Assembly (NCBI RefSeq): GCF_945285465.1
Contig: NZ_CALYQK010000001.1
Span: 1 to 64,000 of the forward strand
Direction: 5' to 3'
Source of the DNA: an uncultured Bartonella sp.
GTDB taxonomy: Bacteria; Pseudomonadota; Alphaproteobacteria; Rhizobiales; Rhizobiaceae
DNA length: 64,000 bases
Below are positions 54,643 to 63,479 of this stretch, one piece after another; within the stretch, counting starts at the first letter, position 1, and each line of letters starts with the position of its first letter. Under the pieces are notes generated by a model that worked only from the letters and a program-made list of their open reading frames with translations, was not told the origin of the DNA and did no database searches. The translations under genes and the position numbers were made by a program.

Positions 54643-56850
54643 ATGCACGTGAACAACGACATTGCCATTACACCTGACCTCATTGCTGCCCATGGCTTAA
54701 AACCGGAAGAATATGCACGCATTCTGGAATTGGTGGGGCGTGAGCCGACCTTCACCGAGTTGGGAATTTTTTCGGCAATGTGGAATGAACATTGCTCTTA
54801 TAAATCCTCCAAAAAATGGCTACGCACCCTGCCCACCCAAGGCGAGTGCGTCATTCAGGGGCCGGGGGAAAACGCCGGTGTCGTTGATATTGGCGATGGC
54901 GAATGTGTTGTTTTCAAAATGGAAAGTCATAACCACCCCTCTTATATCGAGCCTTATCAAGGGGCAGCAACTGGTGTTGGCGGAATCTTGCGTGATGTAT
55001 TTACCATGGGGGCACGGCCTGTTGCCGCAATGAATGCCTTGCGTTTTGGTGCACCAGATCATCCGCGGACAAAACATCTGGTTTCCGGTGTTGTTGCCGG
55101 TGTCGGCGGCTATGGGAATGCCTTTGGTGTTCCCACTGTTGGCGGTGAAGTCAATTTTGACAAACGTTATAACGGCAATATATTGGTTAATGCATTCGCC
55201 GCCGGAATTGCCAAAATGAACGCGTTATTTTATTCAAAAGCCGAAGGTGTCGGCCTTCCGGTCGTCTATCTCGGTGCCAAAACCGGCCGCGACGGGGTTG
55301 GCGGTGCAACCATGGCTTCCGCCGAATTTGATGATACGATTGGTGAAAAACGCCCTACTGTTCAGGTCGGCGATCCATTTACCGAAAAATGTCTGTTGGA
55401 AGCCTGTCTTGAACTCATGGCATCGGGCGCCGTTATTGCCATTCAGGATATGGGGGCAGCGGGGCTCACCTGTTCGGCCGTTGAAATGGGTGCAAAAGGC
55501 GATCTCGGTATTGAGCTTAATCTTGACCATGTCCCTGTCCGTGAACTGAATATGTCGGCTTATGAAATGATGCTTTCCGAAAGTCAGGAACGCATGTTGA
55601 TGATTTTAAAACCCGAACTGGAAAAAGAAGCAGCGGCAATTTTTAAAAAATGGGGACTGGATTTTGCTGTGGTTGGTAAAACCACCGACGATTTGCGGTT
55701 TCGCGTTTTTCATCACAATAAGGAAGTCGCAAATCTTCCTATAAAAAAGCTTGGCGACGAAGCGCCTGAATATGATCGCCCATGGGTTAAACCCACTGCC
55801 GCTTTGCCGATAAAACCGGAAGATGTCGAAATTGTCGATTTGCAAGATGCACTGTTAAAGCTTATAGGCTCTGCCGATCAAAGTTCGCGACGCTGGGTTT
55901 ACGAACAATATGACACCCTCATTCAGGGTAACAGCCTTGTTTGTCCTGGGGGGGATGCCGGTGTTATCCGCGTTGAAGGCAATACTTTCAAGGCATTGGC
56001 ATTTTCTTCCGATGTTACACCAAGATATTGCGAGGCCGACCCTTTTGAAGGTGGCAAGCAGGCAGTTGGCGAATGTTGGCGCAATCTTTGCGCAACTGGC
56101 GCCAGACCTTTGGCGTGTAGCGACAATCTCAATTTTGGTAATCCGGAAAAACCGGAAATAATGGGTCAGCTTGTCTGTGCTATCGAAGGTATTGGCGAGG
56201 CCTGTAAAGAACTGGATTTCCCTATCGTTTCGGGTAATGTTTCGCTTTATAATGAAACCAATGGCGAGGCTATTTTGCCGACGCCGACAATGGCTGGTGT
56301 CGGTCTTCTTGATGATTGGCACAAAATGGCGCGAATTGATGGTATGAAAGAAGGAAACTTCATTCTGCTGATTGGCTGTTGCGGTTCGCATCTTGGACAA
56401 TCGATTTATTTGCGCGATATAGTGGGGCAGTCGATAGGCACGCCGCCGCATGTTGACCTTAAACTGGAAAAGAAAAATGGCCATTTTGTCCGCAAGCTTA
56501 TTTCATCTGGCTATATAACCGCTTGTCACGATCTTTCCGATGGTGGTCTGGCACTGGCAATTGCCGAAATGGTTATTAAATCAAGTCATGGCGCAAAGAT
56601 CCGGCTGACAGGAAAAACACCCGCCCATGCCGAACTTTTTGGCGAGGATCAAGCGCGCTATTTGATTACGATTGCCGCGGAAATGAAGCCAACGGTTGAA
56701 CAATTAGCCACAAAAGCCGGCATTGATATGAGCGTTATTGGACAGGTAACCGGCAAAGATTTGGTTGTTGAGGCGCTTTTCACACTACCGGCCGAAAAAC
56801 TTGTGCAAGCATATGAACAGTGGTTCGTGAATCTTATGGAAAATAAGTAG
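54643..56850 (+). CDS. purL: FGAM synthase large subunit PurL (small type)
   Basis: PurL uses ammonia from PurQ and ATP to amidate FGAR. The 735-residue form is the small type that needs PurS and PurQ, both encoded just upstream. Visible landmarks are [14 protein letters not shown] at the N terminus, [22 protein letters not shown] [38 protein letters not shown], and the C-terminal [16 protein letters not shown]. The ATG at 54643 is preceded by GAGGG; a TTG one codon earlier is ignored. It is the last pur gene of the run, with bolA following after 64 bases. Confidence 0.97.
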   Translation: MHVNNDIAITPDLIAAHGLKPEEYARILELVGREPTFTELGIFSAMWNEHCSYKSSKKWLRTLPTQGECVIQGPGENAGVVDIGDGECVVFKMESHNHPSYIEPYQGAATGVGGILRDVFTMGARPVAAMNALRFGAPDHPRTKHLVSGVVAGVGGYGNAFGVPTVGGEVNFDKRYNGNILVNAFAAGIAKMNALFYSKAEGVGLPVVYLGAKTGRDGVGGATMASAEFDDTIGEKRPTVQVGDPFTEKCLLEACLELMASGAVIAIQDMGAAGLTCSAVEMGAKGDLGIELNLDHVPVRELNMSAYEMMLSESQERMLMILKPELEKEAAAIFKKWGLDFAVVGKTTDDLRFRVFHHNKEVANLPIKKLGDEAPEYDRPWVKPTAALPIKPEDVEIVDLQDALLKLIGSADQSSRRWVYEQYDTLIQGNSLVCPGGDAGVIRVEGNTFKALAFSSDVTPRYCEADPFEGGKQAVGECWRNLCATGARPLACSDNLNFGNPEKPEIMGQLVCAIEGIGEACKELDFPIVSGNVSLYNETNGEAILPTPTMAGVGLLDDWHKMARIDGMKEGNFILLIGCCGSHLGQSIYLRDIVGQSIGTPPHVDLKLEKKNGHFVRKLISSGYITACHDLSDGGLALAIAEMVIKSSHGAKIRLTGKTPAHAELFGEDQARYLITIAAEMKPTVEQLATKAGIDMSVIGQVTGKDLVVEALFTLPAEKLVQAYEQWFVNLMENK

Positions 56851-56914
56851 CAAATTGTCGATTATAGATTTGTCTTGTGCTAAAGTGAAATTGAATTAAA
56901 ACAGGAGAGACTTT

Positions 56915-57148
56915 ATGGCTATGGATGCACATGCGATTGAAAAGCTCATTCGCGAAGGGATCCCCGATGCTAAAGTGACAATCCGCGATCTGGCTGGTGA
57001 TGGTGAGCATTATGCGGCCGAGGTTGTAGCAGAGAGCTTTCGTGGCAAAAACCGCGTTCAGCAGCACCAGATGGTTTATAACGCACTAAAAGGCAATATG
57101 GGCGGAGTATTACATGCACTTGCACTGCAAACCAGCGTACCTGATTGA
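56915..57148 (+). CDS. bolA: BolA family protein
   Basis: A 77-residue BolA protein. BolA homologues bind monothiol glutaredoxins and take part in [2Fe-2S] trafficking and iron sensing, and some bind DNA. The class II KH-like fold is visible, with IREGIPDAKVTIRDLAGDG and the helix-turn segment KNRVQQHQMVYNAL. The conserved His in HALAL near the C terminus is a likely cluster ligand. GGAGAG precedes the start. grxD, its usual partner, follows 101 bases downstream on the same strand. Confidence 0.94.
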   Translation: MAMDAHAIEKLIREGIPDAKVTIRDLAGDGEHYAAEVVAESFRGKNRVQQHQMVYNALKGNMGGVLHALALQTSVPD

Positions 57149-57249
57149 AGCGGCCAAATGCAAAGGGGCTTGTTTGTCTTCTTTTTTAACCATACATATA
57201 GCAAGATTTTTCGATAACCCTTAAAAAGGTTGAAACGGAAGGATTTGAA

Positions 57250-57582
57250 ATGACCGCTGCCCATGATTTTATTGATAATGAAATTAAGTCGAATGACATT
57301 GTATTGTTTATGAAAGGGACACCCGGCTTTCCACAATGTGGTTTTTCCGGACAAGTGGTGCAAATTCTGGATTATCTCGGACTAGATTATAAAGGCGTTA
57401 ACATATTATCGTCGGATGAATTACGTCAGGCTATTAAAGATTATTCTAATTGGCCGACTATCCCGCAACTTTATATCAAAGGCGAATTTATTGGCGGTTG
57501 CGACATTGTACGTGAAATGTTTCAAAACGGCGAGTTGCAGAATTTGCTTGAAGAGAAGGGCATAGCTGTTAAAACATCGTAA
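57250..57582 (+). CDS. grxD: Monothiol glutaredoxin Grx4 (CGFS type)
   Basis: A 110-residue CGFS-type glutaredoxin that binds a bridging [2Fe-2S] cluster with glutathione and delivers or stores clusters, often with BolA. The active-site C30 lies in GFPQCGFSGQ, and the glutathione-binding parts are WPTIPQLYIKGEFIGGCDIV. AAACGGAAGG precedes the ATG. Adjacent to bolA, it forms the Fe-S trafficking pair of the window, complementing the suf operon. A terminator follows. Confidence 0.95.
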   Translation: MTAAHDFIDNEIKSNDIVLFMKGTPGFPQCGFSGQVVQILDYLGLDYKGVNILSSDELRQAIKDYSNWPTIPQLYIKGEFIGGCDIVREMFQNGELQNLLEEKGIAVKTS

Positions 57583-57612
57583 ATCACGTCTAGGCCATTG
57601 CTATTAACGATT

Positions 57613-57640
57613 GTGCCGGTCGTAAGACCGGCACTTTTAT
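57613..57640 (+). terminator. Intrinsic terminator after grxD
   Basis: GTGCCGGTC (57613-57621), loop GTAA, GACCGGCAC (57626-57634), then TTTTAT. A strong 9-bp GC-rich stem that ends 13 bases before the MFS transporter start. Confidence 0.88.
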
Positions 57641-57652
57641 TATGGGGAATTT

Positions 57653-58921
57653 ATGTCACATACATTCAGTGAACAACAACATATCGATGCCATAAAAACG
57701 CGCCTTGGTTATAAAGAATTTATCATCATGATCGCAACGCTTATGGCGACCAATGCAATTGCCATAGATATCATGTTGCCAGCCATGGGGGATATGTCGC
57801 ACAGCCTGCATATGCAGGGAGAAAACGACCAACATTATATTATTTTTTCATATCTCGTCGGTTTTGGTTTTTCACAATTGTTATTTGGGCCGATTAGTGA
57901 CCGCTACGGCCGACGCAAGCCGATTATTGCGGGGCTGATATTTTATTCTCTGTCATCGGCTGCATGTGCTTTCGCGCCGAATTTTGCATGGCTTCTGGTC
58001 TTGCGCGCAATACAGGGCATCGGTGCTGCTGCAACACGTGTTCTTACAATATCTATTGTGCGTGACATTTATGGCGGCCGCCAAATGGCGGAAGTTATGT
58101 CAATCGTTATGATGGTTTTTATGATTATTCCTGTTGTTGCACCGGCAATCGGCCAAGCCATCATGGTTCTCGGGCACTGGCAATTTATCTTCATATTCAT
58201 GACAATTTCCGGGATTGCTATTGCTGTCTGGGTCTATTATCGTTTGCCAGAAACGTTATATGAGGAACGTCCCCTCACCTTCTCTTCTGTCGGGCAAAGC
58301 CTTTGGCTGGTGCTGTCAAACAGGATCGCTTTATGCTATACGCTTGCTTTCTCGCTTGTTCTTGGCAGTCTTTTTTGCACACTTAATACCTCGCAACAAA
58401 TCTATGTCGGCATTTATAATCTTGGCCCTTGGTTTCCGGCCGCATTTGCCCTTGTTGCAGCATTTCAGGCACTTTCTTCCTTTTTAAATTCGCTTTTTGT
58501 CGTCCGGTTTGGGATGCGGACAATATCCCATGCACTTTTGCTCGTCTTTTGCGTTACTTCGTTGATCTGGTTTATATGGTCGTTTATTGCCGGTGGTTCT
58601 GTGCCATTTGCTTATTTCATGCTGCTGCTCATCGTTATTATGTTTGCCTATGGCGGGTTGGGAGCGAACTTCAATTCGCTAGCCATGGAACCTTTAGGAA
58701 AAGTAGCTGGAACGGCCTCTTCTGTTTTCGGTTTTTTGCAAACCATTATCGGAGCCGGGTTAGGATTTGTCATTGCGCAACGGTTTGACGGTACAACAAT
58801 TCCGGTTGCAGGCGGCTTTCTTGCATTGTCGTTTGGCGCGATTATTCTGGTTCTTATAGCCGAAAAAGGCCGTTTATTCAGCCATAAGCGCGCTACGCAA
58901 ATGTCGGTTATTGATAAATAA
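57653..58921 (+). CDS. Bcr/CflA-type drug-efflux MFS transporter
   Basis: A 422-residue 12-helix major facilitator of the Bcr/CflA (bicyclomycin/chloramphenicol) family, exporting small molecules with protons. Typical features are the first helix with NAIAIDIMLPAMGDM, motif A GPISDRYGRRKPI between helices 2 and 3, and motif C-like GAAATRVLTISIVRD in helix 5. The actual substrate cannot be inferred. GGGGAA is seven bases before the ATG. It immediately follows the grxD terminator and is convergent with the LysR gene. Confidence 0.9.
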   Translation: MSHTFSEQQHIDAIKTRLGYKEFIIMIATLMATNAIAIDIMLPAMGDMSHSLHMQGENDQHYIIFSYLVGFGFSQLLFGPISDRYGRRKPIIAGLIFYSLSSAACAFAPNFAWLLVLRAIQGIGAAATRVLTISIVRDIYGGRQMAEVMSIVMMVFMIIPVVAPAIGQAIMVLGHWQFIFIFMTISGIAIAVWVYYRLPETLYEERPLTFSSVGQSLWLVLSNRIALCYTLAFSLVLGSLFCTLNTSQQIYVGIYNLGPWFPAAFALVAAFQALSSFLNSLFVVRFGMRTISHALLLVFCVTSLIWFIWSFIAGGSVPFAYFMLLLIVIMFAYGGLGANFNSLAMEPLGKVAGTASSVFGFLQTIIGAGLGFVIAQRFDGTTIPVAGGFLALSFGAIILVLIAEKGRLFSHKRATQMSVIDK

Positions 58922-58938
58922 TAGCCACATCGATCACG

Positions 58939-59844
58939 CTACCGACATTTGTCGGAAAGTTTGTGATATCTGTCGCGTATAAAATTATACAAAGATTGAG
59001 CGGCAGGTGAAAGTGTTTTGCCCTTACGTTTTATCAGACATATGCGTCGTTTAACAATTGGATCTATAATCGGTATTTCTCTCAAATCGGGATGAATATT
59101 TTTTCTGCCGTTTTCCGGTAAAATAGCGATGCCAACCCGTTCTCGGCAAAGAGCCAATGCGGTTGGCGAGCTCTCAACCACAAAATGCGATTTTATGCCG
59201 ACACCTGCCTTTATCAATTGCGTTTCGATAAGATGTCTGTTGCCACTTTTCCCTCCCAATATAATTAGTTCCTTTACAGGAATGTCATGCCAAGCAATAT
59301 TTTCTAACTTGGCCATTGGATGAAAATAATGGCACACCACCGAAAAAGAGCTATCCAGAATACAATCTTCTTCCAACTCGTCATGTTCGCACTGTTGTAT
59401 GTGAATACCAAAATCAGCTTCGCCTTTAATAACAATTTCTGTAACCGTCGCACCTGATCTTTCCATCAATGTTATCCGATTGTTGGGAAAGTCGCGTTGA
59501 TAATCGAGCAATAGCGCCGGCAGTGTTGTTACCGCAACAGACTGAAGTGTTGCCAGTCTTACGTCACCGACAAGGCGCAGTGCTTTGCTTCTTAACTGTT
59601 CAATCCAGCTGTTCAAGTCATATAATATCCGTTCAGCAGTAGGTAGAAACTCGCGACCAACAGGAGTTAGTTTTGTCGATCTGGTCGTTCGGTCCAACAA
59701 GCGCAGACCCAAAAATTCTTCTAATTTTTGTATACGCCGTGTAAGTGCTGTCTGGGTAATGTGCATTTTATCAGCGGCACGCTGGAAATTACCCAGTTTG
59801 GCAATAGTCACAAAAGCATCAATTCCATCCGTTGGCAGCTTCAT
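58939..59844 (-). CDS. LysR-family transcriptional regulator of the 2-hydroxycarboxylate operon
   Basis: A 301-residue LysR-type regulator: winged helix-turn-helix at about residues 5-64 (NFQRAADKMHITQTALTRRIQKLEE) and a C-terminal effector domain from about 90 to 295. It lies divergent from the transporter-lyase-transferase operon with 126 bases between the starts. That is the classical layout for a LysR activator responding to the operon's substrate or a metabolite. A perfect 21-base inverted repeat in the gap is the likely binding site. The substrate of the operon is inferred to be a 2-hydroxycarboxylate. Confidence 0.9.
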   Translation of the reverse strand: MKLPTDGIDAFVTIAKLGNFQRAADKMHITQTALTRRIQKLEEFLGLRLLDRTTRSTKLTPVGREFLPTAERILYDLNSWIEQLRSKALRLVGDVRLATLQSVAVTTLPALLLDYQRDFPNNRITLMERSGATVTEIVIKGEADFGIHIQQCEHDELEEDCILDSSFSVVCHYFHPMAKLENIAWHDIPVKELIILGGKSGNRHLIETQLIKAGVGIKSHFVVESSPTALALCRERVGIAILPENGRKNIHPDLREIPIIDPIVKRRICLIKRKGKTLSPAAQSLYNFIRDRYHKLSDKCR

Positions 59845-59915
59845 GATTTTTTTTCATCTTTTAATTCCATTATTGCATTTTACAACAATTAAAGAATTTG
59901 GATAGTCTCATTTAC

Positions 59916-59936
59916 GACCAAAACTTATTTTTGGTC
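59916..59936. promoter_or_regulatory. Perfect inverted repeat, likely LysR-type operator
   Basis: GACCAAAA (59916-59923), five bases CTTAT, TTTTGGTC (59929-59936), exact on both arms. It lies between the divergent LysR start (59844) and the transporter start (59971), and overlaps a possible -35 (TTGGTC) of the transporter operon. The size fits the T-n11-A class of LysR sites. Confidence 0.6.
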
Positions 59937-59970
59937 AAAGTACGGGTGGATTTAACATTGGGAGGGTTTC

Positions 59971-61296
59971 ATGAAAGAATTTAAAGGCAGCTCTTATTGG
60001 ACAAGAGCAATGAACATACGTGTCGGTATCATTCCGCTACCTGCTTATATCCTGTTGGGCATTCTGATAGTCGGTCTTGTTGTCAATGGAAAGCTGAAAC
60101 CTGAAATTACAATTATGATTGGTGTGCTGGCTTTCGGCGGGTTTACCTGTGCCGAATTGGGGAAGCGGATACCGATTTTAAATAAAATCGGCGGTTCATC
60201 TCTGGTCAATGTGTTTTTGCCATCATATCTGGTCGCAATCAATTTTTTTCCTGCCGAATTTGTCGAACCGGTCACAAAATTTACAAAATCGAGCAACTTT
60301 ATTTATCTGTTTATAACAGCCGTTGTTGTCGGATCCATTCTGAGTATGGACAGACGGGTACTGCTTCACGGTTTCATCAAGATATTTATTCCGCTCGTCT
60401 CCGGTTCAATTGTTGCCCTTTTTGTCGGTGGTGGATTAGGCTGGCTGATCGGAAAGGGTTTTCTTCATAGCCTGTTTTATATCGTCGTACCTGTTATGGC
60501 AGGTGGTGTTGGTGAAGGTGCCATTCCATTAGCCGTAGGTTACGCCGATGCTTTGGGTGTCGAACAAGGTATCATGCTCGGACAGATTTTGCCCGTCGTG
60601 TTTCTTGGTAATCTTGTTGCGATCATCTGCGCCGGCATATTGAACACGCTTGGTCGCAAAAAACCGCATTTAACCGGTAATGGTCGGTTACAGCCATCGG
60701 TGGATGAAACAACAGACGAAATCAGCGCTCGTCAGCGCTTTCATTCGGATGTTTTTTCCATTGATGTTTCAACCGTTGCTGCTGCCGGCGTCTTGGGCGC
60801 GACTATCTATATGTTGGGGTTCGTCATCCATATGCTTTTCGGGTTGCCAGCTCCCGTTGCCATGCTGTTCCTCGTCGTAATCGCCAAGCTTTTGAAAATG
60901 GTTCCGTCCAAACTTGAAGAAGGTGCAAGAGTGGTATTTCGCTTTTTCGTTGTTGGTGTCACATACCCATTATTGTTTTCTACCGCTATCGCCATGACCC
61001 CTTGGGACCGTTTGATGAGCGCCATCCATCCGGCAAATCTGGTAATTATTGCCGGTACTGTCATCAGTCTCGTCGCCACAGGTTATTATGTTGGCAAATG
61101 GATCCGGATGTATCCGATCGATACGGCAATTGTAAATTCCTGCCATAGCGGGCTTGGTGGCACCGGTGACATCATGATTTTAACAGCAGCCGAGAGAATG
61201 GAACTTATGCCATTTGCTCAAATCGCCACACGAATCGGCGGAGCCATTACCGTTACATTGGCAATCATTGCGATGATACACGGCCAAATTATATGA
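59971..61296 (+). CDS. 2-hydroxycarboxylate transporter (2HCT family; citrate/malate symporter)
   Basis: A 441-residue integral membrane protein of the 2HCT family (CitS, MaeN, CimH, CitP), which takes up citrate, malate or related 2-hydroxy acids with sodium or protons, or by exchange. About eleven hydrophobic segments are visible. The two re-entrant-loop signatures are GGVGEGAIPL (about 180-189) and GLGGTGDIMI (near the C terminus), the family-defining GGxG motifs. GGGAGGG precedes the start ATG. It is the first gene of a three-gene operon with a CitE-like lyase and a CoA-transferase. Which 2-hydroxy acid is carried cannot be read from sequence. Confidence 0.9.
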   Translation: MKEFKGSSYWTRAMNIRVGIIPLPAYILLGILIVGLVVNGKLKPEITIMIGVLAFGGFTCAELGKRIPILNKIGGSSLVNVFLPSYLVAINFFPAEFVEPVTKFTKSSNFIYLFITAVVVGSILSMDRRVLLHGFIKIFIPLVSGSIVALFVGGGLGWLIGKGFLHSLFYIVVPVMAGGVGEGAIPLAVGYADALGVEQGIMLGQILPVVFLGNLVAIICAGILNTLGRKKPHLTGNGRLQPSVDETTDEISARQRFHSDVFSIDVSTVAAAGVLGATIYMLGFVIHMLFGLPAPVAMLFLVVIAKLLKMVPSKLEEGARVVFRFFVVGVTYPLLFSTAIAMTPWDRLMSAIHPANLVIIAGTVISLVATGYYVGKWIRMYPIDTAIVNSCHSGLGGTGDIMILTAAERMELMPFAQIATRIGGAITVTLAIIAMIHGQII

Positions 61297-61314
61297 TTTA
61301 TGGGAGCCATTAAG

Positions 61315-62181
61315 ATGAATAATAGTAAAGCCAGTTTTTTAATTCGCAGCAAGCTGTTTGTTCCGGCAACACGTCAGGATTTTTTCGAGAAAGCCTTAAA
61401 CTCTCAGGCAGATGCGATTTGCTTCGATTTTGAAGCTTCTGTTGTTAAAGCACAAAAACCTCTAGCACGATTGACACTGAGCAAATTTCTCGCCACCGAT
61501 TTTAAAACGTCTAAAACCCTTATGGTGCGAGTCAATCCCGTTTCCAGCGAAAATTTTATGCTCGACTTCAAAGTCGCCTTACATCCCAAAATCAGCATTG
61601 TTAACCTGCCTCTTGTAAATAATGTAAACGAGGTAAAAAAAGCTGCCCAACTCGTCAAAGACAATGCGCCCCATGTCCGCCTGTTAATCAATATCGAGAC
61701 GGCACAAGCGTTGAGACTTGCAGCCGATTTGGCCACTTCTGACGATTTGGTCTGCGGGCTACAGTTGGGATATGCGGACCTATTCAATTCGTGCCGCATT
61801 AATCGTCGTCAATTAGACGCATTATCTTATATCCGCTTGCAAACCAGATTGGCTGCATCAGAAGCTAATATTGAAGCCTATGATGGCGCATGGCCCTATA
61901 TCAAGGACCTTGAGGGCTATCGGGCGGAATGCCAACATGCCAGAGATCTGGGGTTTGCCGGAAAAAGCTGTATCCATCCAACACAAATAACAACAGCAAA
62001 CGAAGTTTTTTCACCAACATCAGAAGAAATAGAAAATGCAAAGGCGATTGTTGAAAAAGCAAAAGAAGCAGAAAAATCCGGTCTTGGGGCAAGTTCGGTC
62101 AATGACCAGATGATTGACGAACCATTTATTCAAGCCGCCTATCAGACATTGGAATGGGCAAAACAAATTTCAGATAATTAA
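61315..62181 (+). CDS. CitE/HpcH-type CoA-ester lyase
   Basis: A 288-residue TIM-barrel enzyme of the HpcH/HpaI aldolase and citrate-lyase beta-chain family, which includes malyl-CoA, citramalyl-CoA and citryl-CoA lyases. It has SKLFVPATRQDFFEKAL, the metal and substrate motif ICFDFEASV, LLINIETAQAL (metal-binding Glu) and GKSCIHPTQI. The ATG at 61315 is behind GGGAG; an ATG five codons earlier is less likely. It follows the transporter by 18 bases. Because a CoA-transferase follows and no CitF/CitD is present, it probably cleaves a CoA thioester rather than citryl-ACP. Products would be acetyl-CoA and an oxo-acid. Confidence 0.85.
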   Translation: MNNSKASFLIRSKLFVPATRQDFFEKALNSQADAICFDFEASVVKAQKPLARLTLSKFLATDFKTSKTLMVRVNPVSSENFMLDFKVALHPKISIVNLPLVNNVNEVKKAAQLVKDNAPHVRLLINIETAQALRLAADLATSDDLVCGLQLGYADLFNSCRINRRQLDALSYIRLQTRLAASEANIEAYDGAWPYIKDLEGYRAECQHARDLGFAGKSCIHPTQITTANEVFSPTSEEIENAKAIVEKAKEAEKSGLGASSVNDQMIDEPFIQAAYQTLEWAKQISDN

Positions 62182-62231
62182 CATTTCAAGCAAACGTTCT
62201 CATCAAATTGTACAATTCAAAGGTAATTCAG

Positions 62232-63479
62232 ATGACCAGTCTTCATCAAAAAGATTATAAAAAAATCGCTAAAGGTGTCCTCGACGATGTTCGTGTCATA
62301 GATTTATCGCGACTATTTGCCGGCAATGTTCTGACACAAACCTTGGCCGATTTTGGCGCTGACGTTATCAAGGTCGAACCACCAACAGGTGATACATTAC
62401 GTAACTGGAAAACAGAAAACATTGAGACACACTGGAAAATATATTCACGAAACAAAAAAAGCGTGTGTCTCAATTTACGCGATCGGCGAGCAATCGATAT
62501 TGTTCTAAAGCTCGTAGAAAACGCGCAAATTCTGGTCGAAAGTTTTCGTCCAGGCGTACTTGAGAATATGGGGCTTGCACCGGAAAAACTGCATAAGATC
62601 AATCCTGCGCTGATTATTGTACGCATTTCCGGCTGGGGGCAAACCGGCCCCTATTCGCAAAGGCCGGGCTTTGGCACACTGATTGAAGGTATTTCAGGTT
62701 TTGCATCAATGAACGGTTTCGAGGATCGCGAGCCGGTTCTGCCGCCGATGTACCTTGCTGACGGTATTGCCGGTCTTACCGGTGCAAGCGCCACATTAAT
62801 TGCCTTACGCAATGTCGAACATAACCATGGCAAAGGCCAAGTAATAGATTTACCTTTGCTTGACCCGTTATTCACCATATTGGGGCCCCACGCAGCCCAT
62901 TACCAATTAACCGGCAAAGTCAAAAAGCGAACCGGAAGCCGCTCGTCAAATTCTGCACCACGCAATGTTTATCGTTGTAAAGACGGAAAATATGTCTGCC
63001 TGTCGGGTTCGGTACAAAAAATGGCAGAGCGCCTTTTCACCGCAATTGGCCGCCCTGACATGATAACATCTCCCAAATTCAGCACCAATGCGGCACGACT
63101 GAAAAATGTTGAAGAACTTGATAAAATCATTGGTGATTTTATTGGCCGACATGACCTGAACGACAATCTTGCGTTTTTTGAAAAACACCAAATTACCGTC
63201 GGGCCGATTTATGACATATCGCAAATTGTCGAGGACGAACATTTTATTTCACGCGAAATTATTGCCGAATATCCCGATAAAGATATGAAAACAATTCCTA
63301 TGCATGGAATCGCCGCACGTCTTACCGAAACACCGGGAAGCATCGCCACACCGGCACCAACGCTGGGAGCAGATAGTGAAGCTGTTCTTGCTACAGTAGG
63401 AATTAATAAACAAGCTTACGAAACACTCGTGCAAGACGGCATCGTCATTGCTGGCAATGGCAAAAAACTAGAGAAGTAA
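62232..63479 (+). CDS. CaiB/BaiF-type (class III) CoA-transferase
   Basis: A 415-residue class III CoA-transferase, the group containing formyl-CoA, succinyl-CoA:L-malate and succinyl-CoA:citramalate transferases. The N terminus [21 protein letters not shown] carries the CoA-binding fold. ADVIKVEPP and the catalytic aspartate D177 ([16 protein letters not shown]) are present, as is [17 protein letters not shown]. The start at 62232 follows AAAGG; the frame extends eight codons to a TTG. It lies 50 bases after the lyase. In context it most likely activates the imported 2-hydroxy acid to its CoA ester. The gene overlaps the 3' end of ttcA by 12 bases. Confidence 0.87.
   Translation: MTSLHQKDYKKIAKGVLDDVRVIDLSRLFAGNVLTQTLADFGADVIKVEPPTGDTLRNWKTENIETHWKIYSRNKKSVCLNLRDRRAIDIVLKLVENAQILVESFRPGVLENMGLAPEKLHKINPALIIVRISGWGQTGPYSQRPGFGTLIEGISGFASMNGFEDREPVLPPMYLADGIAGLTGASATLIALRNVEHNHGKGQVIDLPLLDPLFTILGPHAAHYQLTGKVKKRTGSRSSNSAPRNVYRCKDGKYVCLSGSVQKMAERLFTAIGRPDMITSPKFSTNAARLKNVEELDKIIGDFIGRHDLNDNLAFFEKHQITVGPIYDISQIVEDEHFISREIIAEYPDKDMKTIPMHGIAARLTETPGSIATPAPTLGADSEAVLATVGINKQAYETLVQDGIVIAGNGKKLEK

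Noticed and set aside
61315..62181. Citrate lyase beta subunit (CitE) of a standard citrate lyase
   Set aside because: No alpha (CitF), ACP (CitD) or prosthetic-group genes (CitC, CitG, CitX) accompany it. A CoA-transferase does, so a free CoA-ester lyase is more likely.
59971..63479. Itaconate degradation operon
   Set aside because: The transferase and lyase would fit, but the required itaconyl-CoA hydratase is not present in the operon and the transporter family favours 2-hydroxy acids.
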